DNA of 64,000 nt from NCBI GenBank assembly GCA_050953725.1, contig JBMNNB010000003.1, forward strand, positions 682,001 through 746,000, given 5' to 3'. Each line of letters starts with the position of its first letter. Positions within the stretch are counted from its first letter, which is position 1. A program made the position numbers and the translations under genes. Below the pieces are notes generated by a model. It had not been told where the DNA came from. It did no database searches and worked only from the letters and a program-made list of their open reading frames with translations. Of the stretch, positions 1 through 7,207 are shown one piece after another. Origin of the DNA: DTU053 sp012520115. GTDB lineage: Bacteria; Bacillota; Clostridia; Oscillospirales; Acutalibacteraceae.

Positions 1-226
1 ACCAATTCGCCATCAAGCTATTTTTAGGAAAATGATGCTATTTCAAGTAATCGAAAGTGCGGGCATAAAGAAATGCCCTGATAGAATGAAGTTTGTAAAA
101 TTCAGCAGTACTGAAAGGGCCGGAACGTAAACAGGGGCCCAAACACCTTGTTTTCAGGCATTTATGGCATAAGAGCGACCAAAAGGTACTGATTTGAGGT
201 AAGAAACACAAAAAGTAACATCCACC
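1..226. other. intergenic or edge sequence, no gene seen
   Basis: No coding frame with a ribosome binding site is visible. A small hairpin (GGGCAT, six-base loop, ATGCCC) lies near 62-79, with no clear terminator run. The stretch follows the stop of the minus-strand gene at 227-823 and probably holds its 3' flank. Confidence 0.4.
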
Positions 227-823
227 TCAATCAAAATCATATAAGAGCGTATCCACGCCGGCAGTTTCCATTGCTTCTTTGAGTTCTTGCGGTTCCATCA
301 AATTCAAATCAATCTCATCATATCCGGCTTCGCTGAGCAATTTCATATCGCCAGCATAGACAAGGTTCGTTCCGATAAAGGTGTCTTCAAATTCTTCTTC
401 GTCATCATCTGTTTCGGAAAGAATGTCATCTTCTGTTGTAACTTCTTCCGAAGAATCGTTATCATCGGATACTATTTTTTCGAGGTCATCTAAAACAGAA
501 AACATGTCTTTGTAAATAGCTTGGGTTTCTTCGTCCCATGCTGATTCCTGCACCGATTCGCTTTCCGGTATAGGAGGTATGTAAATATCATCGTTTATGT
601 CAACCGTGTCATCATCAAACGCACCCTCTGCGCCGAGAAATCCGGCGAGCGTTGCCATTTCGTCGTCAGATGTGTGACCGAGTCCCATAGCAAGACCTGT
701 GGCAGCCCATTTGTCCACCTTGCCGTTTTCGTCACGGGTGGCTTCCACCGCACCTTTGATTTCAATCGTATTACATATATCTTCAACCAGCCAATCAAAA
801 AATCCCTTTTCGTCTTTTGCCAT
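227..823 (-). CDS. acidic hypothetical protein
   Basis: This protein of 198 residues is not recognised. The N-terminal third (to about residue 70) is mixed and probably folded; the rest is very acidic, with runs of D and E around 110-150, and the C-terminus returns to a leucine-rich helical pattern ending in DFD. There is no signal peptide or membrane segment. An ATG six bases further upstream (827-829) is possible, but it sits only one base after the GGAGG Shine-Dalgarno, while the ATG at 821-823 has a seven-base spacer, so the shorter start is preferred. It is the last gene of a minus-strand run of small genes and starts just after or overlapping the stop of the zinc-ribbon gene, so it is probably translationally coupled to it. 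The function is unknown. Confidence 0.7.
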   Translation of the reverse strand: MAKDEKGFFDWLVEDICNTIEIKGAVEATRDENGKVDKWAATGLAMGLGHTSDDEMATLAGFLGAEGAFDDDTVDINDDIYIPPIPESESVQESAWDEETQAIYKDMFSVLDDLEKIVSDDNDSSEEVTTEDDILSETDDDEEEFEDTFIGTNLVYAGDMKLLSEAGYDEIDLNLMEPQELKEAMETAGVDTLLYDFD

Positions 824-825
824 AA

Positions 826-1827
826 TCATTCCTCCGCAGAATATTCAGTCAAATCAATAAATGGTTCATTAACATCATATTGATGCACAAATTCCAAATC
901 CTCTCTCCATAACGGAGCGGCATGGGGACACCTATAACCTCGATCGTCAAGAAAACAATTTAATAAAGAAATAATTTCCGGCTTTTTGTACTTGTCATAA
1001 TCCATAATGGTAGATAGTATAGTCCTCCGTTCAGAATCGGTCTGTTTGCCCTCTTGTGCAATGTATCCCCACCTGCTTAATAGGGTATCCGGCTCATAAT
1101 GGCGGTCAATGTGTCGGTATTGCGTTAAATAATCAGAATACTCATTTTTAAATCTGACCTCCAGCAACAATTTTCCAAAACGTCTATTATATAACTCAAA
1201 ATCTCTGGAAAAGCACATATATGCTTTGCAATCATTGCAAAATAGCAAGTCAATTTCGTGTGGAACCCGAGCATATGTGGTTCCGTTAAGAAATAGTACT
1301 TTGGTTCTTACGCTCTCAATGCAATGACTCGCATTTTTACAATGTGTCGGGGTTCTGTTTATCACAGTTAAAATCGGATAAATTCCTGGAATCATGAGAT
1401 TGATCCGCTTGAACTTATTATTGCATTTACTGCAAATAAATCTTCCCAGACAGTCTTTCCCGCCATCATTTCTCACGACTTTTTTCTGACAACGAGAACA
1501 TATAGCAAAATCTCTTTTTTCTTTTTCAATACATTCTTTGCAAATAAGTGTATCGTTGACTTTTTGTAATGAAATCGAATATGCTCCGCATCTTTGGCAG
1601 ATTTTCCCTTCTGTATCTTTCCTGAGTTGTTTTCTTAAATTTTTACTATTTGTCTCAAGAAATTGCTTGGTAGTCTCTGTCTTAAAGAAAGCCGATGGAT
1701 ACACTAAAGTATGCGGCGAACCATTATCTTCAATAATTGAAATATATGAACCATCTATTTTATCTACAATTGCATTTTTGTTACCTAAGTATAACACCTG
1801 AACTCCATGAAATTTCGGCGTTTCCAT
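826..1827 (-). CDS. multi-zinc-ribbon hypothetical protein
   Basis: This 333-residue protein carries several cysteine pairs of the CxxC type: CQRC near residue 78 with CKEC about 20 residues later, CSRC near 109 with CSKC about 25 residues later, then CKNASHC and CNDC. This is typical of two stacked zinc ribbons and possibly a third metal site. The first 60 residues look like a small beta-rich domain and the C-terminal 130 residues are helical with many aromatic residues. No catalytic motif is recognised. The start has a GGGGTGAT Shine-Dalgarno. It lies in a minus-strand run with another zinc-ribbon gene and several tiny genes, a layout common in integrative or phage-derived accessory modules. 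Nucleic-acid or protein binding is a guess from the ribbons alone. Confidence 0.8.
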   Translation of the reverse strand: METPKFHGVQVLYLGNKNAIVDKIDGSYISIIEDNGSPHTLVYPSAFFKTETTKQFLETNSKNLRKQLRKDTEGKICQRCGAYSISLQKVNDTLICKECIEKEKRDFAICSRCQKKVVRNDGGKDCLGRFICSKCNNKFKRINLMIPGIYPILTVINRTPTHCKNASHCIESVRTKVLFLNGTTYARVPHEIDLLFCNDCKAYMCFSRDFELYNRRFGKLLLEVRFKNEYSDYLTQYRHIDRHYEPDTLLSRWGYIAQEGKQTDSERRTILSTIMDYDKYKKPEIISLLNCFLDDRGYRCPHAAPLWREDLEFVHQYDVNEPFIDLTEYSAEE

Positions 1828-1888
1828 AACAAATCACCCCACTGTATCTATTATACATCATTTGTGTCCGTTTTGTAGTACTTTGCAA

Positions 1889-2125
1889 TCATTTACCGAG
1901 CTTTTTGAAAAATCCCCGTCCGTGACGGCTGTGCAATCGCATCGGACCGCCTGCCATCAATTTCTTGTATTCTTCGTTGGTCTGCCAAATTTCTTTTTTC
2001 CTTGCCCGGCAACTCGGACAGCGGATCGGAGCCGTCCAGCCCCTTTCAGCATAACTTTCTTGCTGTTTCACGGTAAAAACGAAATTGTTGCAGCAGTCCT
2101 GGCAGCGAATTACTTTATCTTTCAT
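1889..2125 (-). CDS. small zinc-ribbon domain protein (zf-trcl type)
   Basis: This 78-residue protein opens with a compact zinc ribbon: CQDC at residues 8-11 and CPSC about 28 residues later, separated by the pattern NNFVFTVKQQESYAERGW that typifies the probable zinc-ribbon family called zf-trcl. A basic glycine-rich tail (GRGFFKKLGK) follows. Members are widespread in Firmicutes and have no firm function. The start follows a GGAGG site. It lies between the 123-residue gene upstream and the large zinc-ribbon protein downstream in the same direction, and is probably co-transcribed with them. The family call is by recognition of the motif; the role is unknown. Confidence 0.85.
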   Translation of the reverse strand: MKDKVIRCQDCCNNFVFTVKQQESYAERGWTAPIRCPSCRARKKEIWQTNEEYKKLMAGGPMRLHSRHGRGFFKKLGK

Positions 2126-2139
2126 GTTTTTGTCCTCCG

Positions 2140-2511
2140 TTATATTGCTTTCAGCATCGACTGAAAGGTGATGTTTAACTGGATCGTTCCGTCGGTTCTC
2201 GGATAGATTTCAAAGTTGTCGGCTTTGGAAATCATCTCGGTAAACCGCGGTATATTGCAGACGGTCAAGTCGGAAAGCTGTGCCGTGATCGAACCCATAT
2301 TGAACATCTCGCAAATATCAATGTCGAGTTGTCCTTCCTCGTGATTTTCACAAAGAATGTCTTTCAGTTCTGCGGCGGTCTGCATCATGGTTTTGTAGCG
2401 GTCAAAGTCGATCATTTTCACCTTGTCCTTCGGCAGAAGGTCTAAAAAGGCAAGCAAAGCATCAACCGCTCCGTCGTACTCGTAATCGTTTTCGTGGAAT
2501 TCGTTTCTCAT
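2140..2511 (-). CDS. hypothetical protein, 123 residues
   Basis: This acidic soluble protein begins MRNEFHENDYEYDG and is predicted mainly helical at the N-terminus with a beta-rich end (NFEIYPRTDGTIQLNITFQ). An upstream in-frame ATG exists eight codons earlier, but AGGAG lies just before the ATG at 2509-2511 at good spacing, so that start is used. The gene begins 13 bases after the stop of the 33-residue membrane peptide gene. No family is recognised. It belongs to the minus-strand accessory run. Confidence 0.7.
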   Translation of the reverse strand: MRNEFHENDYEYDGAVDALLAFLDLLPKDKVKMIDFDRYKTMMQTAAELKDILCENHEEGQLDIDICEMFNMGSITAQLSDLTVCNIPRFTEMISKADNFEIYPRTDGTIQLNITFQSMLKAI

Positions 2512-2524
2512 CTTTTTTCTCCTC

Positions 2525-2626
2525 TCATTTTGCAAAAATCAATACAAGAATAAACAACAGCAGAGCCAGTGGCGGGCAAGCCGCCGTCAGAATAAACAGG
2601 ACAATCCAGAAAATCTTTTCTCCCAT
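2525..2626 (-). CDS. 33-residue single-pass membrane peptide
   Basis: The reading frame is MGEKIFWIVLFILTAACPPL followed by a further hydrophobic run and a terminal AK. Apart from GEK near the start it is one long hydrophobic segment, broken by a CPP kink at residues 17-19. The ATG is preceded by AAGGAGG at ideal spacing. The stop is followed 13 bases later by the next gene's ATG, and the preceding 64-residue gene ends only 13 bases upstream, so the spacing is that of a tight operon. The peptide is small enough to be missed by length cut-offs. It could be a holin-like or regulatory membrane peptide, but nothing shows which. Confidence 0.65.
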   Translation of the reverse strand: MGEKIFWIVLFILTAACPPLALLLFILVLIFAK

Positions 2627-2639
2627 TTTTTTGCCTCCT

Positions 2640-2834
2640 TTACCAAAAGAAACAACTTTCACCGGCAAACATCGACCGGAAGGCATCGTCTTTTTCCTTT
2701 TGTCTGTTTTGTGCGGTTGTTGTTCTCTGAGCGCTTTGCTGTGGTTTTTGTTCTTGTGTGAATGTGTGCTCGCTCATTGCCATCCTTTCGTAATACATTT
2801 CGAGGTTGTCTTCTGCGTACTTTGCCAGTGCCAT
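2640..2834 (-). CDS. small hypothetical protein, 64 residues
   Basis: This is the first gene of the minus-strand accessory run. It has a clear AAAGGAG site nine bases before the ATG. The protein starts MALAKYAEDNLEMYYERMA and continues with a Q/T/K-rich, probably unstructured middle and an aromatic end (FRSMFAGESCFFW). Small proteins of this kind are common in conjugative or integrative elements of gut Clostridia; that is an association only. No catalytic or binding motif is visible. Confidence 0.65.
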   Translation of the reverse strand: MALAKYAEDNLEMYYERMAMSEHTFTQEQKPQQSAQRTTTAQNRQKEKDDAFRSMFAGESCFFW

Positions 2835-2865
2835 CTTTTTGTTCTCCTTTTGTTTTTTATTTATT

Positions 2866-3840
2866 ACCGCAAAGGGGTGTCACCCTTTGTGCTAACCGAA
2901 ATTTGTTTTCCACACTCGTATACCGTAAAGGGTGGGGGGCTTCTTCTGCCGCCCTTAAAGCGGCTTTGTCGGGGGTGGCGGGTCGGTCGGCTTCGCGTTC
3001 CGTTCCGCTCTCCCTGCCGCCTCTAAAGCGGCTTTGCGGGGGCGGGGGTCGGTCGGCTTTCGCGTTCCGTACACAACTAAACTGTAACCACCTAACCTGT
3101 GTTTGCTAAACAAGTTACCACAGTGTACAAACATTACCGCAAAGGGTACGACAAGGCGGTCTGCTCGTGCTGTCCGTCACTGTACACCGCAAAGGATGTA
3201 CATTGCTTGCTCACTAAACAAGCGGGAACACGCTCAACGGCTTGTTTCCGTTTCCGTTGCCTTTGTGCTTTCGCTTGCTCACTAAACAAGTGACCGCACC
3301 CAACAACGGCTTGTTTCCGTTGTGCTTTCGCTTGCCTGTACACTAAACAAGTGGGAACACGCTCAACGGCTTGTTTTCGTTATATAAGTGACAACAGTGT
3401 ACAAGCATAACCGCAAAGGGTATCCCTTGTCGGCGGTGAGGTCGGTCGCCCGTCACCTAACACCGCAAAGGGTCAACCGTTGCTGTGTCGGCGGTCGGGT
3501 TTGTCGCCCGTCACCTAACACCGCAAAGGGTCAACCGTTGCTGTGTCGGCGGTCGGGTTTGTCGCCCGTCCTACACCCTACACCGCAAAGGGGCAAGGTT
3601 GTGGTCGGTCGCCCGTCCTACACCCTACACCGCAAAGGGTGTACCTTGCTTGCTCACTAAACAAGTTACCACACTGTACAACGGCTTGTTTCTGTTATAT
3701 AAGTGGGAACAGTGTACAAACATTACCGCATTGAGGGGTACAGGCTGTTGGCGTTCCGTCCGTCACTGTGTACCGCAAAGAGACACACAAGGCGGTCAGT
3801 GCGTTCCGTCCGTCACTGTACTCCGCAAAGGGGGTGCAAG
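2866..3840. repeat. array of short hairpin repeats around ACCGCAAAGGG
   Basis: About ten copies of ACCGCAAAGG or close variants occur (near 2869, 3137, 3187, 3409, 3461, 3519, 3580, 3629, 3771 and 3821). Several form hairpins, for example TACACC, a GCAAAG loop and GGTGTA near 3627. Interleaved are a CGGTCGCCCGTC module and a second inverted pair in which AAACAAG is followed 15-25 bases later by GGCTTGTTT. A further direct repeat of about 45 bases (CGGCTTTG...GGTCGGTCGGCTT) occurs at roughly 2950-3005 and 3028-3070. Frames across the block are products of repetition and lack good ribosome binding sites. It appears noncoding. Confidence 0.75.
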
Positions 3841-3968
3841 ATATTTGGCGTGCGCACTGCAAAAATGTTCAAATCCCCCCGCGCAGTCGGTTACCGACTT
3901 CTTTGCAGAGCAAAGAAACGCAAAAAGTACACCAGCATTTTCGGGCTGTTTTCGGTGCCAGAAACGAA

Positions 3969-4014
3969 AAAACGGGCTCCGGGACAGCCGCGATGGCCAT
4001 CTCGAAGCCCGTTT
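3969..4014. other. long imperfect hairpin
   Basis: AAACGGGCT at the left is matched by AGCCCGTTT at the right, with partly paired sequence between them, giving a hairpin of about 45 bases ending in T-rich sequence on both strands. It could be a bidirectional terminator at the edge of the accessory block. Confidence 0.45.
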
Positions 4015-4061
4015 TGCCTCATTTTATGCGATTTTGCCTGTATTTTGCCGTAAAAAGCAAG

Positions 4062-4098
4062 AAAAAACGCCTTTTGCCTTGGTAGACAAAAGACGTTT
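4062..4098 (-). terminator. rho-independent terminator after tRNA-Ala
   Basis: On the minus strand ACGTCTTTTGTC pairs with GGCAAAAGGCGT around a six-base loop, giving a 12-base-pair stem with G-U pairs, followed immediately by six T. It starts nine bases past the CCA end of the tRNA. Confidence 0.85.
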
Positions 4099-4104
4099 CT
4101 TTTA

Positions 4105-4180
4105 TGGTGGACCTGAAGGGATTCGAACCCTCGACCTCTCGGATGCGAACCGAACGCTCTCCCATCTGAGCTACAGGCCC
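4105..4180 (-). tRNA. tRNA-Ala (anticodon CGC)
   Basis: The 76-base cloverleaf reads on the minus strand with acceptor GGGCCTG paired to CAGGTCC, including the G3-U70 wobble that is the alanine identity element. The anticodon loop is TTCGCAT, giving CGC; the T loop is TTCGAAT; the CCA is encoded. A strong terminator follows. The accessory block to the left abuts the 3' end of this tRNA, which is the usual side for integrase target sites. Confidence 0.95.
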
Positions 4181-4300
4181 GAGTTAATTCTGTTGTTTAA
4201 TGTGCGTCGGTGCCTTCAGAGCTTAAATCGCCCGCAGTCCGCCGCACGGAACAAACCCCGCCGCCCGACGGGCGCACTCCCCTGCCCTCAGACGACGGGA

Positions 4301-5566
4301 TTATTGTAGCACATTCGAAGCATTTTGACTACCCTTTTCCGTACCGTAAAAGCCTAAAGCCGTAATATTCCTGCCGTTTCTGCACAGCGGGTTCATCGTC
4401 ACCGCCCTGATTACGGCCGTCTCCCCGTACCTGTGCTTGATTTTGTCAACCGTATACTCAATTGTCCGCTTTTTCTCCCTTAAAAGCTCGTCGCAGAAAA
4501 AGGAAAGCTGTATATTTTCGTCCCGTTCGGGCTTCACATTTGCGATTCTCACGCCAATGCTCCTGAGCGGTGTGCTTAAATCATACTTTTCGGAGAAAAG
4601 GGACATAGCCCCGACGGCAATTTCAGAGGCAAGATTCGTGTGTCTGTCCAGAATCCTCTGCCTTTCCGAAACATTCAGCTCCTTATCCCTGACGTAGATT
4701 GAGACGAGATTTCCTTCAAGTCCCTTTTCCCTGAGCCTCTCCCCTACCTCCTCGGCCAGCGAAAAGACAACCGCCCGCACGTCGTCGAGGGTATAAAGGT
4801 CACGGGGCGTGGTGGTGCTTGCCCCCACGCTCTTTATCTCACGGCGGTAATCGAAATTGTGCACCGGCGACTCGTCAAGGCCGTTGGCATAGATATACAG
4901 GACCTCCCCCTGCTTGCCGAGAAATCTTTTCAGCTTCTCCGGCTCGGCGTTGGCCAGGTCCCCTATCGTGAAAATCGCCCTGCTGCGAAGCTTTTCACGG
5001 GTCCTTCTGCCCACATAAAGCAGCTCGCCGCAGTCCAAGGGCCAGACTATTTCTTTGAAATTCTCCTTCGAGATGACCGTCACCGCATCGGGCTTTTTGT
5101 AGTCGCTGCCGAGCTTTGCGAAGATTTTGTTAAAAGACACGCCCACAGACACCGTAACGCCTATCTCCTGCTTGACACGCTCACGGATTTCATTTGCGAT
5201 TTTTTCGGCGGAACCGAAAAGCATAAGGCTGCCCGTCACGTCAAGCCAGCACTCGTCCATGCCGAAAGGCTCCACCATGTCCGTATAGTCACGGTAGATT
5301 TCCCTGACGGCGCAGCAGTACTGTGAGTAAACCCCCATTCGTGCGGGCACTACAACGAGGCCGGGGCACTTGTTCCTTGCGGTAAAAAGAGCCTCGCCGG
5401 TCTTTATGCCGAAGGCCTTGGCAGGATAATTCTTTGCAAGGACAATGCCGTGCCGATGCTCCTCGTCCCCGCCCACAACAAATGGAACGCCTTTAAGCTC
5501 CGGGTGAAAAATCTCCTCAATGCCCGCATAGCAGTTGTTAATATCAGAGTGAAGAATGGCTCTCAT
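4301..5566 (-). CDS. dinB: DNA polymerase IV (Y-family)
   Basis: This translesion polymerase has 421 residues from the ATG at 5564-5566, which follows AAAGGTGAT; longer frames upstream run through the promoter and SOS boxes and are not used. Family signatures are visible: the first metal aspartate in HSDINNCYA (D8), the second metal pair in GMDECWLD (D104, E105), a palm with AKNYPAKAFGIK, the helix-hairpin-helix thumb near residue 200, and a little-finger domain. Y-family polymerases bypass damaged bases and cause mutagenesis. Two LexA boxes lie upstream (5623-5660), so SOS induction is likely. It stands alone, followed by tRNA-Ala. Family membership is certain; lesion specificity cannot be read. 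Confidence 0.93.
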   Translation of the reverse strand: MRAILHSDINNCYAGIEEIFHPELKGVPFVVGGDEEHRHGIVLAKNYPAKAFGIKTGEALFTARNKCPGLVVVPARMGVYSQYCCAVREIYRDYTDMVEPFGMDECWLDVTGSLMLFGSAEKIANEIRERVKQEIGVTVSVGVSFNKIFAKLGSDYKKPDAVTVISKENFKEIVWPLDCGELLYVGRRTREKLRSRAIFTIGDLANAEPEKLKRFLGKQGEVLYIYANGLDESPVHNFDYRREIKSVGASTTTPRDLYTLDDVRAVVFSLAEEVGERLREKGLEGNLVSIYVRDKELNVSERQRILDRHTNLASEIAVGAMSLFSEKYDLSTPLRSIGVRIANVKPERDENIQLSFFCDELLREKKRTIEYTVDKIKHRYGETAVIRAVTMNPLCRNGRNITALGFYGTEKGSQNASNVLQ

Positions 5567-5622
5567 AATATCACCTTTAAGCGGTATATAAACAGTATTT
5601 GTTAATCTACTGAAATTAAACA

Positions 5623-5660
5623 GAACATTTGTTCGTATAAATAATAGCAAACATTTGTTC
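5623..5660 (-). promoter_or_regulatory. two LexA (SOS) boxes upstream of dinB
   Basis: GAACATTTGTTC at 5623-5634 is a perfect match to the Gram-positive GAAC-N4-GTTC core, and AAACATTTGTTC at 5649-5660 differs by one base. They are 26 bases apart centre to centre, within about 100 bases of the dinB start. The arrangement fits cooperative LexA repression. Confidence 0.85.
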
Positions 5661-5689
5661 GGCAGTAAAGAGGTAAATTTTTCATTTAA

Positions 5690-6010
5690 GATTGAAGTCT
5701 TATTGATGGGACAGCAGCACAGCGGAGAAAGCGGGATAGAGGGCTGCGGTGCAGAGGGTCAAGCATTTCAAAGTTACAGCGGCAGCAGGAACGGCGGGAA
5801 AGCCGCAAACCGACGGGGCGGGCGACGGACAGCGGGTGAACGGAGCAGGGCAAGCAAGGCAGACCGAGCGGGGCAACGGCGACAGCCCCGGACACGGCAG
5901 GGCGGAACGGGCGAGGGCGGCAGGTGGGCAGCGGGAGAAGGTAATTCGGCGCAGGGAAGGCGGGGTGGCACAAGGACGAGCGGCGAGGCAGACAAGTCCT
6001 ATATAATAAG
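5690..6010. repeat. G-rich, purine-biased noncoding block
   Basis: The plus strand is strongly G- and A-rich with many short GGCGG, GGGCAAC and GACAGC words. Several frames are open on both strands because of the composition, but none has a convincing start or a recognisable protein. The block lies between the SOS-controlled dinB promoter and the parS sites. It resembles in kind, with reversed strand bias, the C-rich islands at 19, 45 and 57 kb. Confidence 0.55.
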
Positions 6011-6090
6011 GAAAGGGAATAAATAAAAGAGGGGCATGGCTTTATGTGTAATAGCAGCATGCCGTTTTGTCACGCCCCACAGACGGGGAA

Positions 6091-6112
6091 CCCCTCAAGT
6101 AAACTTGAGGGG
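6091..6112. other. perfect hairpin near parS
   Basis: CCCCTCAAG and CTTGAGGGG flank a four-base TAAA loop. There is no T run on either strand, so it is not a clean terminator. It lies about 30 bases left of the first parS site. Confidence 0.5.
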
Positions 6113-6141
6113 AGGGGTGTTCTTGCAGGTCTGTAAGAAAA

Positions 6142-6157
6142 TGTTTCACGTGAAACA
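6142..6157. promoter_or_regulatory. parS centromere site 1
   Basis: TGTTTCACGTGAAACA matches exactly the 16-base chromosomal parS palindrome bound and loaded by ParB. It lies about 270 bases upstream of parA. Confidence 0.95.
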
Positions 6158-6244
6158 TCAGGCAGGCATGCGGGGACGGATAAGCGGTGCAGGTTGGCAT
6201 TATGAAAATCAGGTGTAGAGATAAAAGGGGAGAGAGTCACAACT

Positions 6245-6260
6245 TGTTTCACGTGAAACA
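6245..6260. promoter_or_regulatory. parS centromere site 2
   Basis: A second perfect TGTTTCACGTGAAACA lies 103 bases from the first. Paired sites next to parAB are typical of the origin-proximal partition region of Firmicute chromosomes. Confidence 0.95.
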
Positions 6261-6324
6261 TATGCGAAAACGCAGTAGAATTCTGCGTTTGTCAGATTTT
6301 CTTCCGATAATAGGCTCATCTGCA

Positions 6325-6352
6325 TTGATTTTAGCTCCCAAAGTGCTATAAT
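6325..6352 (+). promoter_or_regulatory. parA promoter
   Basis: TTGATT at 6325-6330 and TATAAT at 6347-6352 are separated by 16 bases, about 80 bases upstream of parA. The good -10 element and position support a housekeeping-sigma promoter for parAB. Confidence 0.7.
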
Positions 6353-6430
6353 AAATCGCAGGAATGATAAAAACCAGAATTTAGCACTCATCGGATTTCC
6401 AAAAATTACTAAAGTAAAAACGGGGTAGGT

Positions 6431-7195
6431 ATGGCTAAAATTATTTCTGTCGTCAATCAGAAGGGCGGCGTAGGCAAGACAACTACGGCCGTCAATTTGT
6501 CTGCGGCTTTAGGCCAGCTCGGACACAGGGTCCTGCTTGTGGACATTGACCCGCAGGGCAATTCGACCAGCGGCTTCGGCATAAACAAAAGGGCCATAAG
6601 CCTTTCATCATACGAGATTATCACGAATCAGGCGAATATCGAGGACGCAATAGTCGAAACAAGCGCCGAAAATGTCTGGATTTTGCCTTCCAATATGAAT
6701 CTCGCCGGTGCGGAGATTGAGATTATCGAGGTCGAGAAAAGGGAGTCAATTCTTAAAACCGCCCTGTTAAAGATTTCCGACAGGTTTGACTACATATTTA
6801 TCGACTGTCCGCCCTCGCTGGGGCTTATAACTCTTAATTCCCTCTGCGCTTCTGACACCTTTTTAGTGCCTATCCAGTGCGAATACTATGCGCTTGAGGG
6901 TCTTTCGCAGCTCATGTCCACGGTCAGGCAGATAAAAAGGCGGTACAACCCGTACTTAGAGCTTGAATCGGTGCTTCTGACCATGTACGACGGCAGACTT
7001 AACTTAACCCAGCAGGTGGTGGCGGAGGTCAAAAAATTCTTCCCTAATAAGGTTTTCGCAACAGTTATACCGAGAAATGTAAGGCTTTCGGAGGCTCCCA
7101 GCTTCGGACAACCCGTAATCTACTACGACAGACGCTCCCAGGGCGCTGAAAGCTATATCAGACTTGCACAGGAGTTTTTATCAAAGCAAAAATAA
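6431..7195 (+). CDS. parA: chromosome partition ATPase ParA/Soj
   Basis: This 254-residue ATPase has the deviant Walker A KGGVGKTT at residues 11-18, the A-prime motif VDIDPQG near residue 37, and the Walker B-type FIDCPPSLG near 125. ParA forms ATP-dependent dimers on DNA and, with ParB bound at parS, moves and organises origins; in Bacillus the homologue Soj also affects DnaA. The length is usual for the chromosomal type without an N-terminal helix-turn-helix. parB follows after 12 bases, and two parS sites lie upstream. The whole set indicates the chromosomal rather than plasmid system. Confidence 0.96.
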   Translation: MAKIISVVNQKGGVGKTTTAVNLSAALGQLGHRVLLVDIDPQGNSTSGFGINKRAISLSSYEIITNQANIEDAIVETSAENVWILPSNMNLAGAEIEIIEVEKRESILKTALLKISDRFDYIFIDCPPSLGLITLNSLCASDTFLVPIQCEYYALEGLSQLMSTVRQIKRRYNPYLELESVLLTMYDGRLNLTQQVVAEVKKFFPNKVFATVIPRNVRLSEAPSFGQPVIYYDRRSQGAESYIRLAQEFLSKQK

Positions 7196-7207
7196 AGGAG
7201 TGAGACA

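Noticed and set aside
3485..4309. Long plus-strand frame through the repeat array and tRNA-Ala
   Set aside because: It crosses the tRNA gene on the opposite strand and repeats the same peptides; no ribosome site.
5655..6026. Plus-strand frame of 123 codons in the G-rich block
   Set aside because: Composition-driven; open on both strands; no recognisable domain.
6070..6391. Small reverse frames starting MFHVKQ or similar near parS
   Set aside because: These peptides arise from reading the parS palindrome; no ribosome site.
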